Assembly: GCA_024231855.1 (NCBI GenBank)
Contig: JAAEQD010000345.1
Location: 62,001 to 126,000, forward strand
Reading direction: 5' to 3'
DNA: 64,000 bases
Source: Candidatus Zixiibacteriota bacterium
GTDB taxonomy: Bacteria > Zixibacteria > MSB-5A5 > UBA10806 > 4484-95
Every line of letters begins with the position of its first letter. Position 1 is the stretch's first letter. The position numbers and the translations under genes are program-made. Under the pieces are notes generated by a model that was not told the origin of the DNA, ran no database searches, and saw nothing but the letters and a program-made list of their open reading frames with translations. Below, one piece after another: positions 27,161-36,807 of this stretch.

Positions 27161-30100
27161 ATGACTTTAAGCAATAAATCGTTATTAATTATAATGCTTG
27201 TTTTCGCGATGTCTTTCGCGATAAAAGCGCAATCTACTGATGATTGTTTAATGTGCCATGAGGATCCGGATCTGACCACCGATCGAGATGGGCATGAAAT
27301 ATCAGTATTCGTTGATTTGGATAAATATCAGAAATCGATTCACGGTGAGTTCGAATGTATCGATTGCCACGCTTCCCTTGAAGATGCCGAATTTCCTCAC
27401 GAGGAAAGAATTGAGGCGGTTGATTGCGGTCTGTGCCATGATGATATAGCGGAGATTCACGCTAAAAGCGTCCATGGCAAATCAATTGCCGGTGAGGCAA
27501 CGACGGCGGCCGAATGTAAGGACTGTCATGGGATTCATGATATCGTTAGCCCCTCAGATAAAACAGTCGGTCTTGAATCGATCAAATGCGGCGTTTGTCA
27601 TGGATTGGAAGTCAAACAATTTAATGAAAGTTTACATGGCCAGGCGGTTAAGAAAAAAGCCAGGCTGGCTCCCCGATGTTGGGATTGCCATGGCGCTCAT
27701 GATATTGTGGAATCTACTTCGCCCGATTCGAGAGTGGCCAAACTGAAAATACCTTTCATGTGCGGCAGATGCCATAAGGAAGGTACGCCGGTTACCCGCA
27801 CCTATGATATCCATCAGGATAGTATCATTTTTCATTATTCTCTCAGTATTCACGGTGTCGGTCTTTACAATCAGGGATTGACAGTCACGGCGGTTTGTAA
27901 CGACTGTCATACGTCCCATCACGTACTGCCTCATACCGATTCCCGGTCATCGATATATAGAGACAACGTACCCGGGACTTGCCAAAAATGTCACGGCTTA
28001 ATCGAGGAAGTTCACAGGAAGGTGATAAAGGGAGAACTCTGGGAGAAGGAACCGCACAAAGTGCCGGTCTGTGTCGATTGCCATTCGCCTCATAAAATCA
28101 GGCGCGTTTATTATGAGCAGGGCGTCGCCGATAAGGATTGTCTCAAATGCCATTCCAATCCTGATATTACCATGCGGCGGGACGGTCAGGCAGTATCATT
28201 ATATATAGACACCCTCGAAGTTCATGATTCGATTCATCGGAATACGAGTTGTTCCAAATGCCATACCGGAGCCAATCCCGGGCATAGTCGCCCCTGTTCG
28301 ACAATTAAAACCAGTGTCGATTGCTCGATTTGTCATGCTGAGGTAGTACTAACATATAATAATAGTACTCATGGTATTTTGGCTGATCGCGGCGATCCTA
28401 ACGCGCCGCTCTGCATAGAATGTCATGGTAAACACAATATCAAAGGACATCGCGACAGCAAATCTCCAACATTTCCGACGAACATACCTGTTCTATGCGG
28501 CCAATGCCACCGTGAAGGCAGCGAAGCCGCCGTGAGATATGAAGGAGATCAGCATGAAATAGTCCAAAATTATACGATGAGTATTCATGGCAAAGGATTG
28601 TTGGAAAGCGGCCTGGTAGTTACGGCTATGTGTACCGATTGTCATACCGCCCACAATGTTTTGCCGCATGACAATCCTCTTTCCAGTATCCATGGGGACA
28701 ACATATCTCAGACGTGCGCCAATTGTCATATGGGCATTTATGAACAGTACGCTCAAAGTATCCATTTCCCCGGTGTCGCCGATACCGATGAACAATTGCC
28801 GGGCTGTCACGATTGCCATTCGTCGCATCAAATATCTCGAACAGATTTGGCCGGCTTTAAAACCGAAATTATCGCTACCTGCGGCAGATGTCATGAGGGC
28901 GTGACCGAGACTTATTTTGATACTTTTCATGGCAAAGTATCAAAACTTGGCTACACCGCGGCGGCCAAATGTTATGACTGTCACGGCGCCCATAATGTAT
29001 TACCGGTCTGGGATACGAAATCAACGCTGCACCGTGACAATATAGTCGAAACTTGCGGCCAATGTCATGAGGGTTCGCATCGCAGATTCGCGGGATATTT
29101 AACTCACGCCACCCATCACGATCGCGAAAAATACCCGGCGCTATACTACACGTTCTGGTTTATGACAATCTTGTTGGTAGGCACATTCGGACTGGTCGGC
29201 ATACACACTCTTCTCTGGCTGCCCCGGTCATTTCAAACGATGAAAAGGAATAAGCAGCTGAAAATCGAACCGCGCGGCAAAGAATTCGTGCGCTTCAAGC
29301 CATTATATCGACGACTTCACGTGATGGTGATTGTAAGTTTCCTGGGTTTGGCGGTTACCGGCATGACTCTGAAATTCTCCTACCTGGGTTGGGCGCAATG
29401 GATATCGGATATGCTGGGCGGATTCGAATCGGCGGGATACATTCATCGGATGTGCGCGATAATAACGTTCGCCTACTTCTTCAGACATATTTTCGATATG
29501 ATTGTTACCAAGCGAAAGCAAAAAGTAAGCTGGCGTAAATACATATTCAATCCCGGATCGATGCTGCCGAATATGACCGATGTCAGGGAATACTATCAGA
29601 CTGTAAAATGGTTTATTGGCCTCGGGCCGCGGCCGAAATACGGGCGATGGACCTACTGGGAGAAATTCGACTACTTCGCCGTCTTCTGGGGTGTAGCCAT
29701 TATCGGATCGACGGGACTGATATTATGGTTTCCCGAATTCTTCACCCGCTTTTTGCCTGGCTGGTTTGTCAATGTGGCGACTATCGTTCATTCGGATGAG
29801 GCTTTGCTGGCTACCGGCTTCATCTTCACGGTTCATTTCTTTAACACGCATTTCCGCCCGGATAAATTCCCCATGGATACGGTTATATTTACCGGACGAG
29901 TACCTCTCGAGGAACTTAAGGAAGATCGCCCTCGTGAATATGAGGAACTGATCAAATCGGGTGAACTGGATAAACATATGAAGGAACCGCTGCCTGACTA
30001 TGTTGTCAATAGCTTGAAAATATTCGGCGCCTGCGCGTTGTTTATCGGCCTAACTTTGATCGTGCTAATTATCTATGCTGAAGTTTTTGGCTATCGCTAA
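27161..30100 (+). CDS. Inner-membrane quinone oxidoreductase: 21-haem cytochrome c fused to cytochrome b
   Basis: 979 residues. After a signal peptide (about 1-24) there are 21 CxxCH motifs (first CLMCH near residue 30, last CGQCH near 640). Haems 1-10 and 11-21 form two similar halves: CLMCHEDPDLTTDRDG and CLKCHSNPDITMRRDG each open a unit, and CNDCHTSHHVLPH pairs with CTDCHTAHNVLPH. From about residue 655 come six TM helices with histidines for b haems (LHVMVIV, IHRMCAI, FFRHIFDM, TVHFFNTHF), resembling the formate-dehydrogenase gamma/cytochrome b561 fold. The layout parallels CbcL of Geobacter, which oxidises quinol during low-potential extracellular respiration. The same direction of electron flow is likely. 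ATG at 27161; ribosome site weak. Confidence 0.9.
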   Translation: MTLSNKSLLIIMLVFAMSFAIKAQSTDDCLMCHEDPDLTTDRDGHEISVFVDLDKYQKSIHGEFECIDCHASLEDAEFPHEERIEAVDCGLCHDDIAEIHAKSVHGKSIAGEATTAAECKDCHGIHDIVSPSDKTVGLESIKCGVCHGLEVKQFNESLHGQAVKKKARLAPRCWDCHGAHDIVESTSPDSRVAKLKIPFMCGRCHKEGTPVTRTYDIHQDSIIFHYSLSIHGVGLYNQGLTVTAVCNDCHTSHHVLPHTDSRSSIYRDNVPGTCQKCHGLIEEVHRKVIKGELWEKEPHKVPVCVDCHSPHKIRRVYYEQGVADKDCLKCHSNPDITMRRDGQAVSLYIDTLEVHDSIHRNTSCSKCHTGANPGHSRPCSTIKTSVDCSICHAEVVLTYNNSTHGILADRGDPNAPLCIECHGKHNIKGHRDSKSPTFPTNIPVLCGQCHREGSEAAVRYEGDQHEIVQNYTMSIHGKGLLESGLVVTAMCTDCHTAHNVLPHDNPLSSIHGDNISQTCANCHMGIYEQYAQSIHFPGVADTDEQLPGCHDCHSSHQISRTDLAGFKTEIIATCGRCHEGVTETYFDTFHGKVSKLGYTAAAKCYDCHGAHNVLPVWDTKSTLHRDNIVETCGQCHEGSHRRFAGYLTHATHHDREKYPALYYTFWFMTILLVGTFGLVGIHTLLWLPRSFQTMKRNKQLKIEPRGKEFVRFKPLYRRLHVMVIVSFLGLAVTGMTLKFSYLGWAQWISDMLGGFESAGYIHRMCAIITFAYFFRHIFDMIVTKRKQKVSWRKYIFNPGSMLPNMTDVREYYQTVKWFIGLGPRPKYGRWTYWEKFDYFAVFWGVAIIGSTGLILWFPEFFTRFLPGWFVNVATIVHSDEALLATGFIFTVHFFNTHFRPDKFPMDTVIFTGRVPLEELKEDRPREYEELIKSGELDKHMKEPLPDYVVNSLKIFGACALFIGLTLIVLIIYAEVFGYR

Positions 30101-30263
30101 AAAGCCCCCGAGAGCATTCGACAATTAAGCTATTTATGCAAATATAATCAAAAACAGAACAGCTATGATTAAGCGAAGACAAAGTCTGAAGACTTTAGGC
30201 TATTTGGTTTAATTTTCCAATTGTGAATGTATAGTATTAAATTTAGGTAATTAATACAGTAAC

Positions 30264-30450
30264 TCAAATTAACCCATATTTCCCGCATCTATAACGCATT
30301 ACTTCGCGGCTAATTCCTAATTTTCTGGATGCTTTGCTTTGGTTACTTCCCGATTGCTTCAAAGCGTTAATTAACATCTGTTTCTCGGCCTCTTGAAGTG
30401 AGGATCGATTTTTATTAATGAGCGACTTCTATAACATCATTACCCCTATT
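30264..30450 (-). pseudogene. Decayed C-terminal end of an NtrC-type sigma-54 activator
   Basis: Reverse translation from 30410 to the TGA at 30264 gives a Fis-type DNA-binding tail: LQEAEKQMLINALKQSGSNQ followed by SKASRKLGISREVMRYRC and a final GLI. Immediately upstream, in another frame, NDVIEVA resembles the (E)NVIERA helix that precedes it, but a TAG (around 30434) and a frame change separate them. No start codon or AAA+ domain survives. It lies just upstream of the Rieske promoter, on the opposite strand, so a former local regulator is possible. Confidence 0.75.
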
Positions 30451-30534
30451 TCTTAATGGCGGCAGATGCAACGGTATAACATGAAGCCGGCAATATAGGT
30501 CTGAATAGAATAATCATCATTTTCATTTTGCGGC

Positions 30535-30563
30535 TTGACATTATGATATCGATATCTTAATAT
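30535..30563 (+). promoter_or_regulatory. Strong sigma-70 promoter for the Rieske/cytochrome b operon
   Basis: A consensus -35 TTGACA (30535-30540), an exact 17-base spacer and a -10 TAATAT (30558-30563), 43 bases before the Rieske ATG. This shows that the genes from 30607 onward can be transcribed independently of the upstream cytochrome gene. Confidence 0.75.
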
Positions 30564-30606
30564 CTATGTTAGTTTTAGAATGCTGAGTGCTACTTAAGGA
30601 TTTCCA

Positions 30607-31068
30607 ATGTCGGATGAAAAAGTAACGCGAAGAAATGCTCTGAATTATCTTTTAGGATCCGGTATTACCGCTTTGGGAATCGGTACGGTGTATCCGATAA
30701 TCCGCTATATCATTCCGCCTCCGGGGCAGGAGGCAGGTACAAGTTCTATATCGGCGGCCAAAATCGGTGAGCTTAAACCTAATGAAGGTAAAATCTTCAA
30801 ATTCGGCAATTCACCCGGAATAATTGTTTTAAAGCCAGGTGGAGATCCCAAAAACGCTTCAAGCTATGTCGCGTTTACAGCCGTCTGCTCTCATCTAAAT
30901 TGCACGGTACAATACCGGGATGACTTATGCGAGATATGGTGCGCCTGCCATAACGGTCATTTCGATTTGAATGGCAATGTGCTTTCCGGTCCGCCGCCCA
31001 AGCCACTCACTCAATTTAAAGTAGCGATCAAAGGTGAAGAGATATTCGTTTCCAAAGAGGAGACATAA
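30607..31068 (+). CDS. Rieske iron-sulfur protein of a cytochrome bc-type complex
   Basis: 153 residues. An N-terminal twin-arginine-like segment (TRRNALNYLLGSGI) leads into a single TM anchor, then the periplasmic Rieske fold with both [2Fe-2S] ligand boxes, CSHLNC (about residue 97) and CACHNGHF (about 117), and a PPKPL proline loop near the end. It takes electrons from quinol at the Qo site and passes them to the c-type haems. It is first in the operon, two bases before cytochrome b. AAGGA precedes the ATG. Confidence 0.94.
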   Translation: MSDEKVTRRNALNYLLGSGITALGIGTVYPIIRYIIPPPGQEAGTSSISAAKIGELKPNEGKIFKFGNSPGIIVLKPGGDPKNASSYVAFTAVCSHLNCTVQYRDDLCEIWCACHNGHFDLNGNVLSGPPPKPLTQFKVAIKGEEIFVSKEET

Positions 31069-31070
31069 AT

Positions 31071-32195
31071 ATGGGCCGGATATCGAATTCCGCGGGTAAA
31101 GGGAAAATCGAAACTAAATCCAGCTATCTTACCAACTCAAAAATCTTCAAGTGGTTTGGCGACAGGATCGATCTGGATGGCATATTGGAATTTATGTATC
31201 ACAAAACTGTTCCGCATCATAAGTTTTCAATCTGGTATTATTTTGGAGGTATATCGCTTTATTTGTTTCTGGTCCAGGTTATAACCGGCATATTGCTGCT
31301 TCTTTATTACAAACCCACGGCGGAATCGGCCTATGAATCCGTTCAATATATCGTAACCCAGGTACCATTTGGCTGGCTGGTTCGTTCGATTCACAGTTGG
31401 GCGGCCAACCTCTTCATATTTTTCGCGTTCGTGCATATGTTCTCGGTTTTTCTCATGAAAGCGTATCGCAAACCGCGAGAACTAACCTGGATTTCCGGCA
31501 TTGCGCTTCTATTTTTAGCTATGGGTTTCGGTTTCTCGGGTTACCTTCTGCCATGGAATCAACTGGCTTATCTGGCGACTAATGTCGGCACCAATTTCGC
31601 CGGCATGGTGCCTTTTATCGGCCAATGGCTGTTGGAGTTTCTTCGAGGCGGCCCCGAGGTTACAGCCGCTACGCTCACCAGGTTTTTCGGTTTTCATATC
31701 GCTATCCTTCCCGGCATCACCACGATAATAATCACGATCCACCTGGTTTTTGTCCAGAGGATGGGAATGAGCACACCTATTTCGATCGAAAAGCAGATTG
31801 CCGAGGGCAAAACGCGCAAAATCGAAATTCCATTTTTCCCGAATTTTATACTTAGAGATATAATGGCCTGGACCCTGGCTTTAGGTTTGCTGGTATTGCT
31901 GGCTTCACTGTTCCCCTGGGAATTGGGAGAAAAAGCTGATATCCTGAAACCGGCGCCTCCTCATATCAGACCCGAATGGTACTTTGTTTTCATGTATCAG
32001 ACCTTAAAATATGTACCCAAGTTATTAGGGGTATTGGGCTTTGCCCTGGCAGGATTTATCTGGGTATTTCTGCCGTTTCTTGACAAAAAATCAAATTTGG
32101 GGCAACGCAATAGGCTTTATACTATCATTGGCGTAGTAGTGATTATATACATGGTGGTTTTAACCCTAATCGGGTATTTTGCGCCTGGAGAATAA
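31071..32195 (+). CDS. Cytochrome b subunit (fused b6 and subunit IV type)
   Basis: 374 residues covering both the four-helix haem-binding half and the three-helix C-terminal half. Two b haems are expected from paired histidines in HSWAANLFIFFAFVHMF (helix B) and FFGFHIAILPG/ITIHLVF (helix D). The Qo-site motif PEWYF is present (RPEWYFVFMY, near residue 305). Together with the Rieske protein it oxidises menaquinol-type quinol. Two bases separate it from the Rieske gene and one base from the next cytochrome, indicating one transcript. Confidence 0.94.
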   Translation: MGRISNSAGKGKIETKSSYLTNSKIFKWFGDRIDLDGILEFMYHKTVPHHKFSIWYYFGGISLYLFLVQVITGILLLLYYKPTAESAYESVQYIVTQVPFGWLVRSIHSWAANLFIFFAFVHMFSVFLMKAYRKPRELTWISGIALLFLAMGFGFSGYLLPWNQLAYLATNVGTNFAGMVPFIGQWLLEFLRGGPEVTAATLTRFFGFHIAILPGITTIIITIHLVFVQRMGMSTPISIEKQIAEGKTRKIEIPFFPNFILRDIMAWTLALGLLVLLASLFPWELGEKADILKPAPPHIRPEWYFVFMYQTLKYVPKLLGVLGFALAGFIWVFLPFLDKKSNLGQRNRLYTIIGVVVIIYMVVLTLIGYFAPGE

Positions 32196-32196
32196 G

Positions 32197-33480
32197 ATGA
32201 GTTATCGAATATTGCTTATAATTTTCGCTATTATTAGCACAGCCCAGACGCGCGCGGAACAATCCAGTTGCGTTAGTTGCCATATGTCCTCGGAGATGGT
32301 AAGCGATACTTCAATAGCCGTCGCTTTTAGCGCCGATGATATTCATGCCAAAGCCGGTTTTGATTGTACCGATTGTCATGGCGGCGATCCGCGGCTCGGT
32401 TTTGTGGAAAGTGATCCTGAACTGGCAATGGACCCGGCCAAAGGGTATAAGTCGGCTTCGAACAGACATCAAATACCGGGGCTTTGCTCCGGCTGTCATT
32501 CAGATATAGAATTTATGAAAAAATACAATCCCAGACTTCCTGCCGATCAATTTCAACTGTATAAAACATCTGTTCATGGTAAGCTTCTATATAACGATAA
32601 AAGCGATAAAGTAGCCGTTTGCACGGATTGTCACGGTACGCATGGAATCCTTCCTTCTTCAGATTCGCGGAGCAAAGTGTATTATAATAACATACCTTAC
32701 ACATGCAAAGAATGCCATTCGGATACAAGTTATATGAAAAGCTTTACGCAAACCGGCGAACCGCTTCCAACAGACCAGTTCGACAAATACTCTCAGTCGA
32801 TCCATGGGATTAAGGTGCTCGAAGAAGGCGATAAGTCGGCGCCCGCGTGCAATAGCTGTCATGGTAATCATGGCGCTTCCCCGCCGAATTTATCATCGGT
32901 CTCGGCCGCATGCGGCGAATGTCATCCCAACAACCAGGAGTTCTTCAATAATTCACCCCATAAGGAAGCCTGGATCGAAATGGAGCTTCCCGAATGCGAG
33001 CAATGCCATGGCAATCACCTGATCATGCCTGTTTCGGATAATATGGTGGGAACTGAAGGGGACGCTTTATGTATTGAATGTCACGATGACGATTCACCGG
33101 GATTAATCGCCGCGGCCGGGATGAAAACCGATATCGATTCACTTAAGACTGTGCTGGCAATTACTGAAAGCGCGATTAATATGGCCGAAAAAAAAGGGGT
33201 TGAAAGCGGTCAGTCTAAATTCGATTTGGGCAGATCAAATGACGCATTGATTCAGATAAGATCGGCAGTACACACATTCGATCCCGATAAAATTGCCGAG
33301 ATCGGTAAACCGGCTATCGATAACGCGTTGAATGTCAAAGCCAGCGTCGACAATTCGTTGAAAGATATCAAGATGCGACAATATGGGCTGGGCGCGTCAT
33401 TAATAGTAATAATACTTATTGTGCTCGGTCTCAGGAAGAAGATAAAAGAGGTCGACCGAAAAATAAATCTGGAAAATTAA
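32197..33480 (+). CDS. Nine-haem cytochrome c with C-terminal membrane anchor
   Basis: 427 residues, signal peptide at about 1-20, nine CxxCH motifs (CVSCH, CTDCH, CSGCH, CTDCH, CKECH, CNSCH, CGECH, CEQCH, CIECH) in the first 290 residues. A helical segment follows, then a TM helix (about 398-415) and a basic tail. It occupies the position that cytochrome c1 has in a bc1 complex and is probably the electron acceptor from the Rieske centre. No further catalytic domain is visible. The ATG at 32197 directly follows the cytochrome b stop, with GGAG upstream. Confidence 0.9.
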   Translation: MSYRILLIIFAIISTAQTRAEQSSCVSCHMSSEMVSDTSIAVAFSADDIHAKAGFDCTDCHGGDPRLGFVESDPELAMDPAKGYKSASNRHQIPGLCSGCHSDIEFMKKYNPRLPADQFQLYKTSVHGKLLYNDKSDKVAVCTDCHGTHGILPSSDSRSKVYYNNIPYTCKECHSDTSYMKSFTQTGEPLPTDQFDKYSQSIHGIKVLEEGDKSAPACNSCHGNHGASPPNLSSVSAACGECHPNNQEFFNNSPHKEAWIEMELPECEQCHGNHLIMPVSDNMVGTEGDALCIECHDDDSPGLIAAAGMKTDIDSLKTVLAITESAINMAEKKGVESGQSKFDLGRSNDALIQIRSAVHTFDPDKIAEIGKPAIDNALNVKASVDNSLKDIKMRQYGLGASLIVIILIVLGLRKKIKEVDRKINLEN

Positions 33481-33616
33481 TGATAATTAATATATTTAAG
33501 GAATAATATTTGTTAAAATGAATTTGTTTTATTAATCGAGAGTAGCCGATAGAATACTTAAAATAGTACTTATTGATTTTTGCAAGTAAATTGAAAAATA
33601 AAAGGAATTACAACCG

Positions 33617-35128
33617 ATGAAAATAAGAAGATTGCCCAGATTAGCTTATAACGTCACCAGCACAATTGGCACAACTATAGCGTCAATTATGCTTATCCTT
33701 ATAATAATATTGTTCATAACTCACAGCCTTGTGGATATTCCCAATCCATACATTGGCATATTCTTGTACATGGTTTTACCGCCGGTTCTGGTGTTCGGAC
33801 TACTTTTAATCCCCATAGGTATGTTTCGCGAATGGCGTAGACTCAAGCGTGGAGGTGAAGCGGCTTATCCAAAATGGCCTTATATTGATTTCGGCAAAAG
33901 CAGTCATCGAAACGCGGCAATCATTTTTTCTATCGGAACCGGGATTTTTGTTACTTTAAGCAGTATTGGAACCTACCAGGCTTATCACTTCACGGAATCG
34001 GTGGAGTTTTGCGGAACAACCTGTCATGATGTTATGCATCCGGAATATATTGCCTATCAAAAATCGCCGCATGCCCGTGTTCCGTGCGCGGCCTGCCACG
34101 TCGGATCGGGGGCTGGATGGTATACTAAATCCAAGCTCTCGGGTATGTACCAGGTGTATGCCGTTCTGGCCGATGAGTATCCCAAGCCAATTCCGACACC
34201 TATTCAAAGCCTTCGGCCCGCCCAGGAAACCTGCGAACAGTGCCATTGGCCGGAAAGATTCTATGGCGCTCAACAACGTCAGTTTAATCATTACATGTAT
34301 GATGAAAACAATACTTCATGGCCTATTAATATGCTGATCAAAACCGGGGGCGGCAATCCCAAAACCGGCCAGACCGCCGGTATCCACTGGCATATGAATA
34401 TTAACATGCAAATCGAATATATAGCTCGGGATGAAAGCCGGCAGGTTATCCCCTGGGTCAAGATTACCGATAGATTGACCGGTAGAACAACCACTTATCA
34501 GAATTCCGATGATCCTTTATCCGCCGAGGAAATCGATTCGGGCACTCTGCGAGTAATGGATTGCATGGATTGTCATAACCGGCCCAGCCATATATTCAAT
34601 TCACCGGATTATGCCATAGATTTAGCAATACTTACCGGCAAGATCGATCCTGAAATACCCGATATCAAAAGAATAGCCGTCGAGGTAATCTCCGAAAACT
34701 ATGAGTCAACCAGTTTGGGGCTTCTGGAAATCGCGAACACAATCACCGAGTACTACAGGAATGAGTATCCCGAACTTTATAAACAGAAGCGGGTTCAAAT
34801 CGATGATGCTATTCTGGCGACCAAAGAGGCATTCTCCAATAACATATTTCCCGAAATGAAAGTACTCTGGTCCGAATACCCTGAGAATATCGGACATTTC
34901 ACCGATATAGGCTGTATGCGCTGCCACTCGGGAAATCATGAAAGCGAAGAAGGCCTTCGGATATCTACAGATTGCAATACCTGTCATATAATATTATCGC
35001 AAGGTAGCGGAGATAGAGCCGAAGTGTCAACATCGCAGGAGGGACTGGAGTTCCATCATCCTGAAGATATCGATCTGGCCTGGCAGGAGATGGGTTGCCA
35101 CGAATGTCATACGGGTGTTCAGCCTTAA
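33617..35128 (+). CDS. Seven-haem NapC/NirT-type membrane-anchored cytochrome c
   Basis: 503 residues. Two TM helices at about 20-42 and 48-72, and a third at about 97-115, precede the haem domain. The first binding motif has the unusual spacing CxxxCH (CGTTCHDVMHPEY, about residue 134), then six CxxCH (CAACH, CEQCH, CMDCH, CMRCH, CNTCH, CHECH). NapC/NirT proteins carry electrons from quinol or from a bc complex to periplasmic acceptors. AAGGA lies before the ATG. A strong terminator follows, closing the operon after a 136-base gap from the previous gene. Confidence 0.88.
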   Translation: MKIRRLPRLAYNVTSTIGTTIASIMLILIIILFITHSLVDIPNPYIGIFLYMVLPPVLVFGLLLIPIGMFREWRRLKRGGEAAYPKWPYIDFGKSSHRNAAIIFSIGTGIFVTLSSIGTYQAYHFTESVEFCGTTCHDVMHPEYIAYQKSPHARVPCAACHVGSGAGWYTKSKLSGMYQVYAVLADEYPKPIPTPIQSLRPAQETCEQCHWPERFYGAQQRQFNHYMYDENNTSWPINMLIKTGGGNPKTGQTAGIHWHMNINMQIEYIARDESRQVIPWVKITDRLTGRTTTYQNSDDPLSAEEIDSGTLRVMDCMDCHNRPSHIFNSPDYAIDLAILTGKIDPEIPDIKRIAVEVISENYESTSLGLLEIANTITEYYRNEYPELYKQKRVQIDDAILATKEAFSNNIFPEMKVLWSEYPENIGHFTDIGCMRCHSGNHESEEGLRISTDCNTCHIILSQGSGDRAEVSTSQEGLEFHHPEDIDLAWQEMGCHECHTGVQP

Positions 35129-35163
35129 GGTCAAATTAGGACGAAAAAAAACTCTAATTTTAA

Positions 35164-35193
35164 AAGGGGGCCAAGCGGCTCCCCTTAATTTTT
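35164..35193 (+). terminator. Intrinsic terminator of the cytochrome operon
   Basis: Stem AAGGGGGCC / GGCTCCCCTT (one bulged T) with loop AAGC, followed by AATTTTT. It lies 36 bases after the last cytochrome stop. Confidence 0.8.
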
Positions 35194-35295
35194 AAAAAAT
35201 GAATTTATTATATTTCTCCGCTTGCGGTAGACGGGGATGGGATAACTAATCCGATTTCCTCTGAAATTACTCGAATCAACCTGGTCCGGTTTCTT

Positions 35296-36807
35296 TTAAC
35301 TCCGCCTTTCAATCGCGTCGATCAGTTTTTTAAAGATGAAATGATGGAATGGCAAGAGAATATACCAGTACGCTTTGCCAAAATAACTGGCCGTATCGTA
35401 GTAAGCCATTACCGATAGCTTTCTTCTATCCTCGCCGTTCTTGATATTGAATTCAAGCCAGGCCTTGCCGGGCAATTTCATCTCCGCGCGCAATAGAAGG
35501 CGTCTGTTTTGCTTGATATCTTCAACCCGCCAGAAGTCTATAACATCATTTATCTCCAGTTGAAAATAGCTTTTCCTCCCCCGGGACGTACCGACGCCTA
35601 ATAAGATTTTATCCAGTGCCCCTCGTAATCGCCACATCCAGTTGCTATGGAACCAGCCTTCTTTGCCGCCAATTTTGCATATTGATGTAAAAAGAGAAAA
35701 AGCCGTTTTCCTGGTGATAAGCGAATATTTTGTCGTATAAGGTACATCTTTGTCCAACTCGTTAAGCTTGATCGCCAGTTCATGATCTGGCGGGTAAGCA
35801 TCCGACCACCTTGTATATACCTTCTCCTGATCCTCGCGATTCATGGCGTTAATTATGGCCTCGGCATATGACAGAGGCTTGAATGGAATATAATCCTTGA
35901 TTGAATTATCCAGACATACCACCTCGTTTTTCAGCCCCTTCATTAAAATTTGGGTTATAGCATTTGGCACAGGAGTTATCAGACTGGCCAGATATGCGTA
36001 AAACCGAATAGTAAATAAGGGGCATAAAATAATCGCTGTTTTGGTGTTTTGGATATTGGCCAGAATTTCAAGCATTCGTTTATATGTCAGGACGTCCCTT
36101 CCCCCAATATCAAAATTATGTCTGCAGGTTTCAGGAACCTCCAGAACGCCAACCAGATATTTAATCACATCCCTGATACCGATCGGTTGGCATTTATTTA
36201 TTGACACACGAGGAATCAAGATTAAGGGGAGTTTAGTTACCAGATGTAGGATTATTTCATAAGAGGCGCTGCCCGATCCTATTATTATGGCCGCCCTAAG
36301 AATAGTCACGGGGACTTTGCCCATTAACAGTTCATCGGCTACCTCTATTCGGTTGCGGAGATGGGATGATAATGGTATTCGCTTATCACCAAGACCGCCC
36401 AGGTAGATAATTCTCTTGATGCCTTGCTCCTGGGCAACCGTGCGGAAATTGCCGGCAACCGTTATATCCGCGGCTTCGAATTCCTGCGGTCCCAGGTGGA
36501 GCGAATGGATCAAATAATACGCCGTATCGATGCCCTCCAAAGCGCCTCTAAGTTGTTCAACATTCAGAGCGTCAGCCTCAACAATATCCAAATTGGGCCA
36601 GATTGCTTGATAGGCTTCGATATTTCCCCGGACCATTAATCTAACGTCATAGCCGCGGGCCACTAATTCCGGAATCAAACGACCGCCAATATAGCCCGAA
36701 GCGCCGGTAATCAGGATTTTACCTAACTTCGCCAATGGTTTTGATGGCAAATCGTTGCAGAAAAGCTCTTTGCCTCGTATGATGTCGATTTCTGATTGCT
36801 TAATCAT
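35296..36807 (-). CDS. NAD(P)-binding SDR-type protein with DUF2867 domain
   Basis: 503 residues. Residues about 28-330 form an extended short-chain dehydrogenase/epimerase-like Rossmann domain (ILITGASGYIGGRLIPEL; TAYYLIHSL; IIYLGGLG). The C-terminal part (about 345-503) matches DUF2867 (GWFHSNWMWRLRGALDK, YFQLEINDVIDFWRVE, KAWLEFNI, GKAYWYILLPFHHFIF). The family, as in ycjF/YbjT-like proteins, lacks an established substrate. Monocistronic with no clear ribosome site. Nearly symmetrical gaps isolate it from both neighbours. Confidence 0.85.
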   Translation of the reverse strand: MIKQSEIDIIRGKELFCNDLPSKPLAKLGKILITGASGYIGGRLIPELVARGYDVRLMVRGNIEAYQAIWPNLDIVEADALNVEQLRGALEGIDTAYYLIHSLHLGPQEFEAADITVAGNFRTVAQEQGIKRIIYLGGLGDKRIPLSSHLRNRIEVADELLMGKVPVTILRAAIIIGSGSASYEIILHLVTKLPLILIPRVSINKCQPIGIRDVIKYLVGVLEVPETCRHNFDIGGRDVLTYKRMLEILANIQNTKTAIILCPLFTIRFYAYLASLITPVPNAITQILMKGLKNEVVCLDNSIKDYIPFKPLSYAEAIINAMNREDQEKVYTRWSDAYPPDHELAIKLNELDKDVPYTTKYSLITRKTAFSLFTSICKIGGKEGWFHSNWMWRLRGALDKILLGVGTSRGRKSYFQLEINDVIDFWRVEDIKQNRRLLLRAEMKLPGKAWLEFNIKNGEDRRKLSVMAYYDTASYFGKAYWYILLPFHHFIFKKLIDAIERRS

